Below are positions 36,838 to 44,915 of a stretch of 64,000 nt of DNA, piece by piece. The position numbers and the translations under genes were made by a program. Origin of the DNA: Kamptonema formosum PCC 6407 (GTDB taxonomy: Bacteria > Cyanobacteriota > Cyanobacteriia > Cyanobacteriales > Microcoleaceae). Every line of letters starts with the position of its first letter. Position 1 is the stretch's first letter. Location: the NCBI RefSeq assembly GCF_000332155.1, contig NZ_KB235903.1, positions 363,315 through 427,314 of the forward strand, written 5' to 3'. Below the pieces are notes generated by a model, which worked only from the letters and a program-made list of their open reading frames with translations, had not been told where the DNA came from and searched no databases.

Positions 36838-38157
36838 CTATTTAGCAAGCCGAGTTGCAAAGTTTTGATCGCGGTTGGGAGAAAGCGCTCGTGCTTTCAA
36901 AATTGCTGCGGCTAAAAACATATAAGAAACAACACCTACTAATGCCAATAATAACACGCTTACTGTTCCTGAAGCATTCCATAAAGCGTGAAGTGCTGAC
37001 GCACTGAAGTAGCCAACACCTAAAATTTGCCAGCGCTTTCTAGGTTTTAAAACGCTCAATCCGATAAAATATCCTAGATAGCCGCTGTAGGCCATGTGTC
37101 CGGCTACGGAGCCTAAAATCCGGGGAATTAGCAATTGTAAACCTACTAATTGACCTGCATCTGCTCCCCCTTGCAGGGTAGCGTTTTGAATAATATTAGG
37201 AACGTATTGCCCCAGTGTTTCTAGTAGGGTAAATCCCACTGCTGAGGCAGATCCCAATAAAATTCCGTCTAAAGGTTCCCAGATACCTATTCGTTCTCGC
37301 CAAGGCGATCGCAGACAATTTCCTAACAGCAATACTCCCAATACTGGCAGAGCTTTCAGCAATTCTTCCATCAATCCTGCCCCGAAAAACATTCGGATTA
37401 GGAGGCTAAAAAATCCTATTTCTTCGCCCTCGATTGGCAATTGACCAGGTAATATGGCACGGAATACTACTAAGAAACCTATTAGTAGAGGACTTACCAA
37501 AATCAGGACTGTAGCTAAGGCCGAACCAAATAACACCCACCAAGGTTTACGTTTACCGCAGAGTTGATATACAAAGTAGTAAGCTGCACTGGCAAGATAA
37601 GCAGCTAGTAGCAGGTTAAATGCGGCTGAATTACCGACGGCCCCAAACATTAAGACTACAAAAACTACCGTGGCAGCACCGGGATATAAATAAGCTTTTT
37701 GAGTTAAATGTTTTCCCGTTGAGGCAATAGGAAATAGTTGGGTTAATGTGATATAATCTTTTTCGGGAACAGGGGAAAGGCTGGTAGTTCCTGATGCTGC
37801 TACTACCTGCTTTTCTGGGGGTACTGGAGGAGATTCAAAGATAAATTCAGGGCCATCTTCACCAAGGGTAATAGTATCGCCTAGTTCTAAAATTCTACAC
37901 CCTTGCAATTTTCTACCATTTACATAAGTGCCATTAGCACTATTAAGATCGCAAACTTCCCATCGGGGAAAACTACTGTTAGCCAAGGGGCGGACTATTG
38001 CGTGGCGGCGGGAAACCATACCATAAATATTTGAATCTAAGGCGATTTGACAGTTAGGTTCTCGTCCGATCGCAACTTCCTGAGTTTCAGAAAGCTGATG
38101 TTTTTGCCATTGGGGATTAGCACTACCTTTAGTGGGTGATTGTAATAGAATACTCAT
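36838..38157 (-). CDS. FHA domain fused to PrsW-type intramembrane metalloprotease
   Basis: 439 residues. The N-terminal FHA domain (about 25-105) shows VAIGREPNCQIALDS, MVSRRHAIV and SANGTYVNGRKL. About eight membrane segments follow (160-425). The PrsW protease motifs are AGLMEELLKALPVLG, SAVGFTLLETLGQY, SVAGHMAYSGYLGYF and SALHALWNASG. PrsW in Bacillus performs the first cut of an anti-sigma factor; here the FHA domain suggests control by Thr phosphorylation, which is inference. It is the second FHA protein in 5 kb, after the CHAT-FHA gene. Confidence 0.9.
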   Translation of the reverse strand: MSILLQSPTKGSANPQWQKHQLSETQEVAIGREPNCQIALDSNIYGMVSRRHAIVRPLANSSFPRWEVCDLNSANGTYVNGRKLQGCRILELGDTITLGEDGPEFIFESPPVPPEKQVVAASGTTSLSPVPEKDYITLTQLFPIASTGKHLTQKAYLYPGAATVVFVVLMFGAVGNSAAFNLLLAAYLASAAYYFVYQLCGKRKPWWVLFGSALATVLILVSPLLIGFLVVFRAILPGQLPIEGEEIGFFSLLIRMFFGAGLMEELLKALPVLGVLLLGNCLRSPWRERIGIWEPLDGILLGSASAVGFTLLETLGQYVPNIIQNATLQGGADAGQLVGLQLLIPRILGSVAGHMAYSGYLGYFIGLSVLKPRKRWQILGVGYFSASALHALWNASGTVSVLLLALVGVVSYMFLAAAILKARALSPNRDQNFATRLAK

Positions 38158-38160
38158 AAC

Positions 38161-38256
38161 GTAGTAGCGACTTTAGTCGCTTAATTGAAGGGGAAAGCGA
38201 CTAAAGTCGCTACTACAAGCTGGAAGGAAAAAGCGACTGAAGTCGCTACTACAAGT
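38161..38256. repeat. GTAGTAGCGACTTTAGTCGC inverted repeat, one and a half copies
   Basis: 38161-38182 is the exact reverse complement of 38195-38216 across a 12-base loop, and a third arm with one change lies at 38233-38254. It is a dispersed palindrome placed just upstream of the FHA-PrsW start codon. Confidence 0.85.
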
Positions 38257-38296
38257 TTGAGAAAGGGACATTATTATTTGATTTATTTTCGCTAAG

Positions 38297-38340
38297 TAAT
38301 AGTTAACTGTTAACAGTTAACTGTTAACAGTTAACTATTT
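38297..38340. repeat. GTTAAC short tandem repeat
   Basis: TAGTTAACTGTTAACAGTTA ACTGTTAAC and onward, abutting the stop codon of the small membrane-protein gene. It resembles the run at 32236. Confidence 0.85.
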
Positions 38341-38547
38341 CTACTGATTTGAGTTGTTAGCATCCTGAACGGCTGCATAAAATAACAACCCTGTCAGTGG
38401 TATGCTGAGAGCTAAGATAATGCCAGTTACTAAACTACCAAGTTGGGGAGTTCCTGAAGATAACTCAAAAATTGAGCCGACAGCGGCGATCGCAGTTATA
38501 CAGGAACCAGCCAACAACAAAGAACTTTTGGGTGTTCCTGCCATCAT
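38341..38547 (-). CDS. Small two-helix membrane protein
   Basis: 68 residues with two hydrophobic segments (about 9-28 and 35-60), the second GSLVTGIILALSIPLTGLLF. Its start codon overlaps the def stop (ATGA), so the two are probably translationally coupled. I do not recognise the function; small membrane proteins of this kind next to def are plausible in cyanobacteria. The stop is immediately followed, on the minus strand, by the GTTAAC repeat. Confidence 0.75.
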   Translation of the reverse strand: MMAGTPKSSLLLAGSCITAIAAVGSIFELSSGTPQLGSLVTGIILALSIPLTGLLFYAAVQDANNSNQ

Positions 38548-39104
38548 ATAGATTTAACCGCCTTTGGTGAAAACTTGTGCTTGACTAATTCATCGGTAAG
38601 TGCGAGTTTATTTTCGACGCGATCGACAAATAACACGCCGTTAAGATGATCCATTTCGTGTTGAATGGCGCGGGATAATAGTTCTGTAGCTTTCAATGTT
38701 TGAGGTCTGCCGTATTCGTCCCGGTAGAATACTTCTATGGCTTCTGGGCGTTTGACTTCTAGGTACACGCCGGGAATGCTGAGACACCCTTCTTGGAAAA
38801 CGCAGACTTCGCCGCTATATTTCTTGATGCTGGGGTTGATCAATACTAAGGGTGGGTTAGCAGCGTTGTCGGGTTCGCAGTCAACGACAATTACTTGTTT
38901 TTGGACTGCGACTTGGGGGGCGGCTAAACCGATCCCTTCGGCGCTGTACATAGTTTGCAGCATTTCGCGGACTAGCTGCCGAATTTCTGCATCAACGCTA
39001 GCAACCCGCTTTGCTGGCTGCCGCAGGGCGCGATCGCCCAAGGTATGTATTGTTAGAGGCGGCTTTTCTAACTTTTTCTTTTCAACTAAAACCTCGGAAG
39101 TCAT
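38544..39104 (-). CDS. def: Peptide deformylase
   Basis: Removes the formyl group from new N-terminal methionines. All three family motifs are present: GIGLAAPQV, EGCLSIPG with the metal-binding Cys, and QHEMDHLNG with the two metal His and the catalytic Glu. Length 186 is typical of type IB enzymes. It overlaps by four bases with the downstream small membrane-protein gene. Confidence 0.97.
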   Translation of the reverse strand: MTSEVLVEKKKLEKPPLTIHTLGDRALRQPAKRVASVDAEIRQLVREMLQTMYSAEGIGLAAPQVAVQKQVIVVDCEPDNAANPPLVLINPSIKKYSGEVCVFQEGCLSIPGVYLEVKRPEAIEVFYRDEYGRPQTLKATELLSRAIQHEMDHLNGVLFVDRVENKLALTDELVKHKFSPKAVKSI

Positions 39105-39190
39105 CGCATCTTCTCTCGCAATTAGGGTTAAATTTTAAACAATAGCCTGATCTTCAATCTTAATGGATCTTAATGGATATCTGACGACTT

Positions 39191-39709
39191 ATGACTAAGC
39201 GCTCTCGAAACTCCCAACCTGTTCTCAGCATTCCGCGATCGCCTCTGGAATTAGGCCTTGAGGTGGTGGCGGTTGCGGGTATTCTATGGGGTTGCTGGAT
39301 TATTTTTCAGTCTTGGGATGGGTTAGGCGATCGCATTCCCGTACATTTTGGCTTTTCTGGGCAGCCTGATGCTTGGGGCAACAAAGCAGCGATCTGGATT
39401 TTACCCGCTGTAGCTGTTGTTTTTGATGTGATGTGGGCAGTGATGGCAAATTATCCCCATACTTTCAATTATCCTGTGGCAATTACGGAGGAGAATGCGC
39501 GGGTGCAATATCACTTAGCGCGATTGCTTTTGGGGTGGTTGAAAATAGAAATGATCTGGCTATTGATGTGGATTTTGTGGCAGCAAATTCAAGTTAGTTT
39601 AGGTAAAGAGGAAACCGTGAGTGTGGGATTCGTGTTAGCGACGATAATAGTTATTTTGGGAACAGTTGCAGTATATTTTCGTAAGGCTTTAGCCATGACT
39701 AGGGGCTAG
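39191..39709 (+). CDS. DUF1648-domain membrane protein
   Basis: 172 residues with about four membrane segments (22-42, 66-88, 112-132, 145-162). The DUF1648 signature IPVHFGFSGQPDAWGNK follows the first helix. Members include SdpI-type immunity proteins, but this short form is of unknown function. The stop codon TAG is made by the first unit of a (GGGGCTA)n run, so the last two residues (RG) come from the repeat. It is divergent from def. Confidence 0.85.
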   Translation: MTKRSRNSQPVLSIPRSPLELGLEVVAVAGILWGCWIIFQSWDGLGDRIPVHFGFSGQPDAWGNKAAIWILPAVAVVFDVMWAVMANYPHTFNYPVAITEENARVQYHLARLLLGWLKIEMIWLLMWILWQQIQVSLGKEETVSVGFVLATIIVILGTVAVYFRKALAMTRG

Positions 39710-39875
39710 GGGCTAGGGGCTAGGGGCTAGGGTAATAAGGGGCTAGGGGCTAGGGGCTAGGGAAAGAAGGGGAAGAAGGGAAAAAACGGGAGAAAGGAAG
39801 GAAGGGAAGGAAGGGAAAAAAGGGAATAGAATCAGCGAGTTTGGTAGAACTCAGAACGTCTTAACTGCCAAGATA
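39699..39875 (+). repeat. Composite heptamer-headed dispersed repeat, copy 4
   Basis: (GGGGCTA)n in two blocks, a long GGAAGGAAGGGAA-rich link, GGGAATAGAATCAGCGAGTT T and then AGAACGTCTTAACTGCCAAG A. Its first heptamers overlap the stop of the DUF1648 gene. Confidence 0.8.
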
Positions 39876-39909
39876 TGGCTCTAACAACCAATAATTAATA
39901 ACAAAAAAA

Positions 39910-41673
39910 ATGAAAAACAAAGACGACCTAAAGCGGTATTTATTACAACTTGATAATCGTAGTTACAAAGCCTATAAAGACATTCAAGGTAACTATGATT
40001 TTTCTGACTTTACTCTAATTATTGACTACGTTCAAGGCGACCCCTTCGCATCTCCCAGTAAATTTCGAGTTCAAATACCCCAAAACATTGCTAAATTCCC
40101 TCCCGAACTCTACATTACACCCAGCAGAGAAATCGCATTTAGAGATTATTTAACCCGCCAATTTGATAAGATTGCTGGTACTGTTAGCGGTCGTCGCGGT
40201 ACTGGCAAAAGCGGATTAATTGCTATTACTAAATTTGGACAAGAAGTTTTAGAAAGAACTTCAGTTTTTATTGACAATCAAATAGTAGAATTGCGCTTTG
40301 TTGTCGGATTACCAGCCGGAGGCAGGAGCATTTTAGGTCGTCAAGCTGCTGAAATGATCTGTGAAGATATCCCCTACATTGTTAGCAAATCTCTCAAATA
40401 TTCGGCTCTGAATCCCGCTGAATGTCTTCGTCACGTTGAAACTGTAGAAGATGCTGAATGGCTGCGTCAACAATTACCTGAAAAAGGATTAGTTGCTTTT
40501 GTTGCTGATGGTGCAATTTTGCCTCGTCGCACTGGTGTTGATGACCGTCCTCTATTAGATAATGCTATCGCTTTTAAGTCGCCCCCCTCCTTAGCAGTTG
40601 AGTTTAATTGTCCAAATCGTGGTAAAATTACAGGCATGGGTATCCCTGCTGGTGTAACTTTAATTGTCGGCGGTGGCTATCACGGCAAATCTACTTTACT
40701 GCAGGCCATTGAGTTAGGTGTTTACAATCATATCCCTGGAGATGGACGCGAATTTGTCGTTACCAATCCGGCGGCGGTGAAAATTAGAGCTGAAGATGGT
40801 AGAAGTGTAATCGGTGTCGATATTTCGCCTTTTATTAACCAGTTACCCCAAGGTCGATCTACTACTCAATTTTCTACAGAAAATGCTAGCGGTAGTACCT
40901 CACAAGCTGCTAATATTATCGAAGCTTTGGAGGCGGGAATTGTTAGGAAAAAGCCAGAGGAAAACTTAGTAGCGAGTCTCGCATCAGTGCCAGTTTTATT
41001 GGTAGATGAAGATACAGCGGCGACTAACTTTATGATTCGCGATCGCAGAATGCAGGAACTAATCGCCAAAGACAAGGAACCGATTACACCATTTATCGAT
41101 AAAGTCAAGCAATTATACCAGGATTATGCGGTTTCCACAATCTTAGTGATGGGGGGAAGTGGCGATTATTTCGATGTGGCGGATACTGCGATCGCGATGG
41201 ATAACTTTCAAGCCTATAATGTTACAGAAAAGGCCAAGGAAATCGCGATCGCTTACTCCACAAGTCGCACCGCTGAAGGTGGCGCACATTTTGGCAAAAT
41301 TACTCAGCGAGTACCAATTCCCGCTAGTCTCGATCCTAGTCGCGGTAGGCGAGACGTGCGAGTTAAGGTTCGGGATGTGGATGAGGTGGCTTTTGGAACT
41401 GAGGATATTGATTTAGCTGCTGTTGAACAAATCGTCGATAGCGGACAATTGAGAGCGATCGCAGCGGCGATGGTTTATGCTAAGCAGGAATATATGGATG
41501 GAAAGCGGACTTTATCAGAAATACTCGATCGCGTCATGACCGATATTCAATCTCAGGGTATGGACATTTTATCACCTTTCCCCCAAGGAGATTTTGCCAT
41601 GTTTCGGCGGCATGAATTAGCAGCAGCAATTAATCGACTTCGGAGTTTATCAGTTGTTGCTCGAACGGGGTAA
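39910..41673 (+). CDS. ABC-class ATPase (PF09818-type)
   Basis: 587 residues; a soluble protein of the family called predicted ATPase of the ABC class. An N-terminal domain (MKNKDDLKRYLLQLDNRSYK, GRRGTGKSGLIAI near 100) precedes the nucleotide-binding part with a Walker A-like GGGYHGKSTLLQAIELGVYN near residue 255 and Walker B VPVLLVDEDTAATNFMIRD near 358. The C-terminal domain ends with FAMFRRHELAAAINRLRSL. There are no membrane segments. The role in bacteria is not established; trypanosome relatives belong to RNA-editing complexes. It is a stand-alone gene. Confidence 0.9.
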   Translation: MKNKDDLKRYLLQLDNRSYKAYKDIQGNYDFSDFTLIIDYVQGDPFASPSKFRVQIPQNIAKFPPELYITPSREIAFRDYLTRQFDKIAGTVSGRRGTGKSGLIAITKFGQEVLERTSVFIDNQIVELRFVVGLPAGGRSILGRQAAEMICEDIPYIVSKSLKYSALNPAECLRHVETVEDAEWLRQQLPEKGLVAFVADGAILPRRTGVDDRPLLDNAIAFKSPPSLAVEFNCPNRGKITGMGIPAGVTLIVGGGYHGKSTLLQAIELGVYNHIPGDGREFVVTNPAAVKIRAEDGRSVIGVDISPFINQLPQGRSTTQFSTENASGSTSQAANIIEALEAGIVRKKPEENLVASLASVPVLLVDEDTAATNFMIRDRRMQELIAKDKEPITPFIDKVKQLYQDYAVSTILVMGGSGDYFDVADTAIAMDNFQAYNVTEKAKEIAIAYSTSRTAEGGAHFGKITQRVPIPASLDPSRGRRDVRVKVRDVDEVAFGTEDIDLAAVEQIVDSGQLRAIAAAMVYAKQEYMDGKRTLSEILDRVMTDIQSQGMDILSPFPQGDFAMFRRHELAAAINRLRSLSVVARTG

Positions 41674-41687
41674 AATAGGTACCTCAT

Positions 41688-41745
41688 TTATAATGCGGCG
41701 GTTGAAACCGCTACTACACAAACTAAGTCCGCCTACGCGGACTAA
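41688..41745 (+). repeat. GCGGTTGAAACCGC / AAGTCCGCCTACGCGGAC repeat
   Basis: GCGGCGGTTGAAACCGCTAC, then ACACAAACTAAGTCCGCCTA CGCGGACT. It is the same family as 30093-30240 and 60661-60718. Confidence 0.75.
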
Positions 41746-41767
41746 AGGTATTTACAGTTAATAGTTA

Positions 41768-41879
41768 CAGGACTTACGCATAGAGTCCCAGAAACCGGGT
41801 TTTTGAGAGTATATGTGGGTAAAAACGAAGTATTTTCGTCTAAAAACCCGGTTTCTTTGGTTGGGTGTGTAAGTCCTGA
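41768..41879. repeat. MITE-like element with CAGGACTTAC ends and AGAAACCGGG arms
   Basis: The outer inverted arms are CAGGACTTAC and GTAAGTCCTG. Inner arms are AGAAACCGGGTTTTT and AAAAACCCGGTTTCT. Partial or related copies occur at 26979-27013, 46925-47000 and 61400-61540. Confidence 0.8.
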
Positions 41880-41884
41880 GTTAA

Positions 41885-42253
41885 TTAACCTAGCGTCAGT
41901 AATTGGGAGGGAAAATCTACCTCTAACCGCATAGTTTGAAGCCATTGCAAACCCATCAAAATCTCCGGCAATTCGTCCCCAACGTGAACAGGAATTGTAA
42001 ACTCTTGTCCGTCAAATATGACAGTACCCACATAAATATCGAAAAATTGCTCTCCTCTCGCCGTTTCCATAATTCGCCTAGCTTCAAGAATAGGCCAAGC
42101 CAATGCTTCTACGTCTTGGAGATTAATCGCTAACCAGCCACTCGTGAAGCCTGTATCTAGTAGCGCATCAACTTGGAATCCTTCTCCATCAGCAGCAATC
42201 AAATTTATTTCAAAAAATAGCTCTCCAATCTCCCCAAACTTACCTGAAATCAT
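41885..42253 (-). CDS. Retropepsin-like (clan AA) aspartic protease
   Basis: 122 residues; the active-site block is FQVDALLDTGFTSGWLAINL (DTGF), followed by a beta-rich middle and LMGLQWLQTMRLEVDFPSQL. Its start overlaps the stop of the upstream 105-residue gene by four bases (ATGA), so the pair is probably translated together. The overlap with a small partner gives it a two-gene-module look. Substrate and process are unknown. Confidence 0.85.
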   Translation of the reverse strand: MISGKFGEIGELFFEINLIAADGEGFQVDALLDTGFTSGWLAINLQDVEALAWPILEARRIMETARGEQFFDIYVGTVIFDGQEFTIPVHVGDELPEILMGLQWLQTMRLEVDFPSQLLTLG

Positions 42254-42567
42254 ATTTTACCACAGGCTCCAGTTTCATTTAGACGAAGAATGCCAAGCCA
42301 GCCAGTGGGGTATTTTTGACGAGCTTTTTGGATTGCTACCTCTTCATCTGGGTCGATGAAATAGTCACCACTGTTTCCCTCAATAATAATAAACCAGTTG
42401 TAATGGTCAGCTATCAATCCCGGCTTAACTCGGTCAAAAATTTCACGATATTGCCGATCGATTACTTCTCTTTCAGCTTTACGTTGAGCAATTTTTTCTG
42501 GCGACCACTGAATTTCTGGAAATATGCGACCGCGACGTATAGGGCGAGTATTAGATGTTTGAGTCAT
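42250..42567 (-). CDS. Small DUF5678-like protein, tandem copy 1
   Basis: 105 residues beginning MTQTSNTRPIRRGRIFPEIQ, with a basic helical first half and HYNWFIIIEGNSGDYFIDPD followed by a helix with KARQKYP. The second half resembles DUF5678-type small domains, a tentative match from memory. It overlaps the protease gene by four bases. It is about 95 percent identical to the copy 344 bp upstream. Confidence 0.75.
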   Translation of the reverse strand: MTQTSNTRPIRRGRIFPEIQWSPEKIAQRKAEREVIDRQYREIFDRVKPGLIADHYNWFIIIEGNSGDYFIDPDEEVAIQKARQKYPTGWLGILRLNETGACGKI

Positions 42568-42593
42568 AATCTAGATTTACCCGTTTAACTAAA

Positions 42594-42911
42594 TCATATT
42601 TTACCACAGGTTCCAGTTTCATTTAGACGAAAAATACCAAGCCAGCCAGTGGGGTACTTTTGACGAGCTTTTTGGATTGCTACCTCTTCATCTGGGTCGA
42701 TGAAATAGTCGCCGCTGTTTCCCTCAATAATAATAAACCAGTTGTAATGGTCAGCTATCAATCCCGGCTTAACTCGGTCAAGAATTTCACGATGCTGCCG
42801 ATAGAGGACTTCTCTTTCAGCTTTACGTTGAGCAATTTTTTCTGGCGGCCACTGAATTTCTGGAAATATACGACCACGACGTATAGGGCGAGTATTAGAT
42901 GTTTGAGTCAT
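42594..42911 (-). CDS. Small DUF5678-like protein, tandem copy 2
   Basis: 105 residues differing from copy 1 at only six positions (for example WPPE for WSPE, VLYRQHREILD for VIDRQYREIFD). The stop is not coupled to a protease gene because the next frame is closed after the TGA. The recent 344-bp duplication has preserved the frame in both copies, so either both are under selection or the event is very young. Confidence 0.75.
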   Translation of the reverse strand: MTQTSNTRPIRRGRIFPEIQWPPEKIAQRKAEREVLYRQHREILDRVKPGLIADHYNWFIIIEGNSGDYFIDPDEEVAIQKARQKYPTGWLGIFRLNETGTCGKI

Positions 42912-42937
42912 AATCTAGATTTACCCGTTTAACTAAA

Positions 42938-43027
42938 TCATATTTTACCACAGGTTCCAGTTTCATTTAGACGAAAAACACTAACTCTACTACTAGGGTT
43001 TTTCTGACGAGCTTTTGAGATTGCTTC
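42938..43027 (-). pseudogene. Remnant of a third copy of the 105-residue gene
   Basis: CATATTTTACCACAGGTTCC and TTTCATTTAGACGAAAAACA match the 3' end of the two intact copies, exactly 344 bp further on. Similarity decays after GAGATTGCT, leaving about 30 codons of the C-terminus. Confidence 0.8.
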
Positions 43028-43153
43028 ACTGCGTTCGCAATGACTAATAGGACTTAGGAATCAATAATAAAATTTGTCATTTGTTTACTATCAATATTCT
43101 GGCTCGTTCCTAGAGTGAAATCTAGGAACGAGAACACAAAAGAATACAAAAAC

Positions 43154-43489
43154 TTAGCCGGCCAAACTTCCCATACTCAGCGGTACCATTTCTCCGTGTG
43201 CCGTCAGGCCTAATAACATGGGTTCATTCGGTCGAATAATCTCTCCAGTGAGTACGCAACGCTGCTCCTGCTCTGCTGTCGCATTAAAGCTGGCTCGAAT
43301 ATCCGATCGCGAAAACTGGGGTCGAAAATCTCCAGATTTTTGTTGTACGAAATTCCAGAGGAGATCTCGAATCAATGCTTGATAGCCTTGATTGCCCGCA
43401 ATCTCCTTTAGCCTCTCCTTGAGCTCTCTTTCTAGGCGGATGCTGGTGACTTCCATTTCGGTGGTAGAGGTTCTAGGAAGGGTGTACAT
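43154..43489 (-). CDS. Small ribbon-helix-helix-like protein
   Basis: 111 residues. The N-terminal part (about 12-50) reads MEVTSIRLERELKERLKEIA and GYQALIRDLLWNFV, a beta strand plus two helices as in ribbon-helix-helix DNA-binding proteins. The C-terminal part contains CVLTGEIIRPNEPMLLGLTA, a possible metal or nucleotide binding fold with one Cys. I infer a transcription regulator of cyanobacteria-specific type; no cognate toxin is adjacent. Upstream GGAAAAAA is weak as a ribosome site. Confidence 0.75.
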   Translation of the reverse strand: MYTLPRTSTTEMEVTSIRLERELKERLKEIAGNQGYQALIRDLLWNFVQQKSGDFRPQFSRSDIRASFNATAEQEQRCVLTGEIIRPNEPMLLGLTAHGEMVPLSMGSLAG

Positions 43490-43582
43490 ATTTTTTTCCT
43501 CAAATGGGTGGACATATCTGTAATATCAGTGTAGTATGTTTACAGCCAGATTTAAAGCCCTCTTTTAACTTTTTGCCTTCCT

Positions 43583-43833
43583 GTGAACCTACCTACTTCC
43601 TCAACCTATCGACCTAACACCAATCGCCTCAGCGGTGGTGCTGGTGGCTCGTGGTGCGTCTCGCACGCGAGTTTTGCAGGCAAACGCCTGTTTAGAGGAG
43701 GTTATAGTGAGTTAGGAGTGGCCGAAGAGATTAATACAGATTTGGAGCGTGGCGATTCGCCAGTCGCAGGGACGCATAGGGCTCGACAAGCGGGAGGTAT
43801 AGCAAGATAGCTGTACTTATATAGGAGAAAAAA
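43583..43833 (+). ncRNA. Candidate HEARO/omega-type structured RNA, orphan
   Basis: GC-rich, strongly structured stretch with local hairpins at CTCG-CACG-CGAG (43670-43681), CAGGC-AAAC-GCCTG (43677-43692 region) and TGGCG-ATT-CGCCA (43751-43763), plus AGAGGAGGTTATAGTGAGTT A. It resembles, from memory, the RNA found directly upstream of IsrB/HNH genes in filamentous cyanobacteria (HEARO). A ribosome site TAGGAG and ATG follow at 43822-43836, but the frame gives only MCLVAVF before a stop. A 75-codon frame across it is probably not a protein. Confidence 0.45.
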
Positions 43834-43858
43834 ATGTGCTTAGTAGCAGTTTTTTAAG

Positions 43859-43890
43859 CCCCCGCTTCTGATAAGAGAAGTGGGGGTTTA
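43859..43890 (+). terminator. Rho-independent terminator after the structured RNA
   Basis: CCCCCGCTTCT, a six-base loop, and AGAAGTGGGGG (11-bp stem with one G-U) followed by TTTATG. It closes the transcription unit before the HNH gene. Confidence 0.7.
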
Positions 43891-43965
43891 TGATTTGAGA
43901 TTTTGGATTTGCGATCGGGGATTGGAATCAAAACAAATTTGAAATATTGACAGGAGGAGTGAGCC

Positions 43966-44484
43966 ATGACATTTGCGACAGATGTATTAAGGCAATCCGT
44001 AGTGGTGTTTTCGAGGAATTATTTGCCGATGAGCCGCATTAATATTAAGCGGGCGATCGCGCTTTTGGTAGCTGGTAAGGCTGAACCTCTGGATTTTGCT
44101 ACGGGTAATGGTTGGATCGTGCGATCGCCTAGTTTTGCCATCTGTGTACCGGAACAAATTCGCTTGACTTTTACAAGCAATGAACGGATTTGGAAGGTAC
44201 CGCCGGTCAATCGCCGGGAAGTGTTGCGACGTGATAGCCACTCCTGTCAATACTGCGGTAGCAATAAGCGTTTGACGCTGGATCACGTTATGCCAAGGGC
44301 TCAGGGGGGGGGCCACACTTGGGACAACATCGTGACTGCTTGCGAAAAGTGCAATTCTCTTAAGGGCGATCGCACTCCCTTACAAGCAGGTATGCCTTTG
44401 CGAACTAAACCGAAGGCTCCCATGCACCCCGCTGTTGCTTTTGCCGAAGTTTTTTGGCACGAACATCAGATTGATAACTGTTAA
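43966..44484 (+). CDS. HNH endonuclease
   Basis: 172 residues with AGGAGG nine bases before the ATG. The HNH/zinc core (about 82-135) has [20 protein letters not shown], then [20 protein letters not shown] and NSLKGDRTP, that is two CxxC pairs and the catalytic DH and N residues. The N-terminal 75 residues are a conserved extension ([20 protein letters not shown]) typical of cyanobacterial chromosomal HNH proteins. It is 33 bases upstream of a co-oriented gene. It is not the IsrB/IscB type. Confidence 0.92.
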   Translation: MTFATDVLRQSVVVFSRNYLPMSRINIKRAIALLVAGKAEPLDFATGNGWIVRSPSFAICVPEQIRLTFTSNERIWKVPPVNRREVLRRDSHSCQYCGSNKRLTLDHVMPRAQGGGHTWDNIVTACEKCNSLKGDRTPLQAGMPLRTKPKAPMHPAVAFAEVFWHEHQIDNC

Positions 44485-44516
44485 CAAATTAACAAGGAAA
44501 ATTTTGGGCGGTCAGT

Positions 44517-44915
44517 ATGCTGAAGTTGACTTATACTGAAACGGGCTTTAACTTAGAGCGTTTGGCTCAATCCCCTGAACAGTTGGTGGCGCTGCGGGTA
44601 ATTTTGGCTATGCGAGTTGGCCAAAGTGTCTGCGTTGAGCCGAGCACTGCGGCATTTTTGCTGCCCGCGAATTTGTCGGCTTTGTCTCTGTTGGAGATGG
44701 AGGTACGGCGGGATGAGAGTGATGCGATCGCTCTTTGTGTGGCTGATGCTGAGTATGTTGAGGTGAATCTGTGCGGTACTTGGCTGTCGGTGAATGCTGA
44801 GGGCGCTGATGGCATATTTATGACTGTTTTGAGCGATCGCGCCGAGTTTTTGCTGCTGAAACTTTGGCACGAAGCCGAAGCTGGTGCTTCTGTGGTTAAG
44901 GAAGTTGGCGATTAA
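44517..44915 (+). CDS. Conserved-looking small protein downstream of the HNH gene
   Basis: 132 residues, acidic. It begins MLKLTYTETGFNLERLAQSP and has the block RVGQSVCVEPSTAAFLLPAN, followed by alternating strands. No signal or membrane segments are seen. I do not recognise a function; position 33 bases after the HNH gene suggests a two-gene operon. It is followed by the CRISPR leader side. Confidence 0.7.
   Translation: MLKLTYTETGFNLERLAQSPEQLVALRVILAMRVGQSVCVEPSTAAFLLPANLSALSLLEMEVRRDESDAIALCVADAEYVEVNLCGTWLSVNAEGADGIFMTVLSDRAEFLLLKLWHEAEAGASVVKEVGD

Noticed and set aside
43583-43810. 75-codon plus-strand frame starting MNLPTSSTYRPNTN
   Set aside because: It overlaps hairpin-rich sequence and has no credible ribosome site; the sequence is better explained as structured RNA.
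43966-44484. HNH gene as the nuclease partner of the structured RNA
   Set aside because: It lacks the IsrB/IscB N-terminal block, a terminator separates the two, and it is a common stand-alone HNH type.
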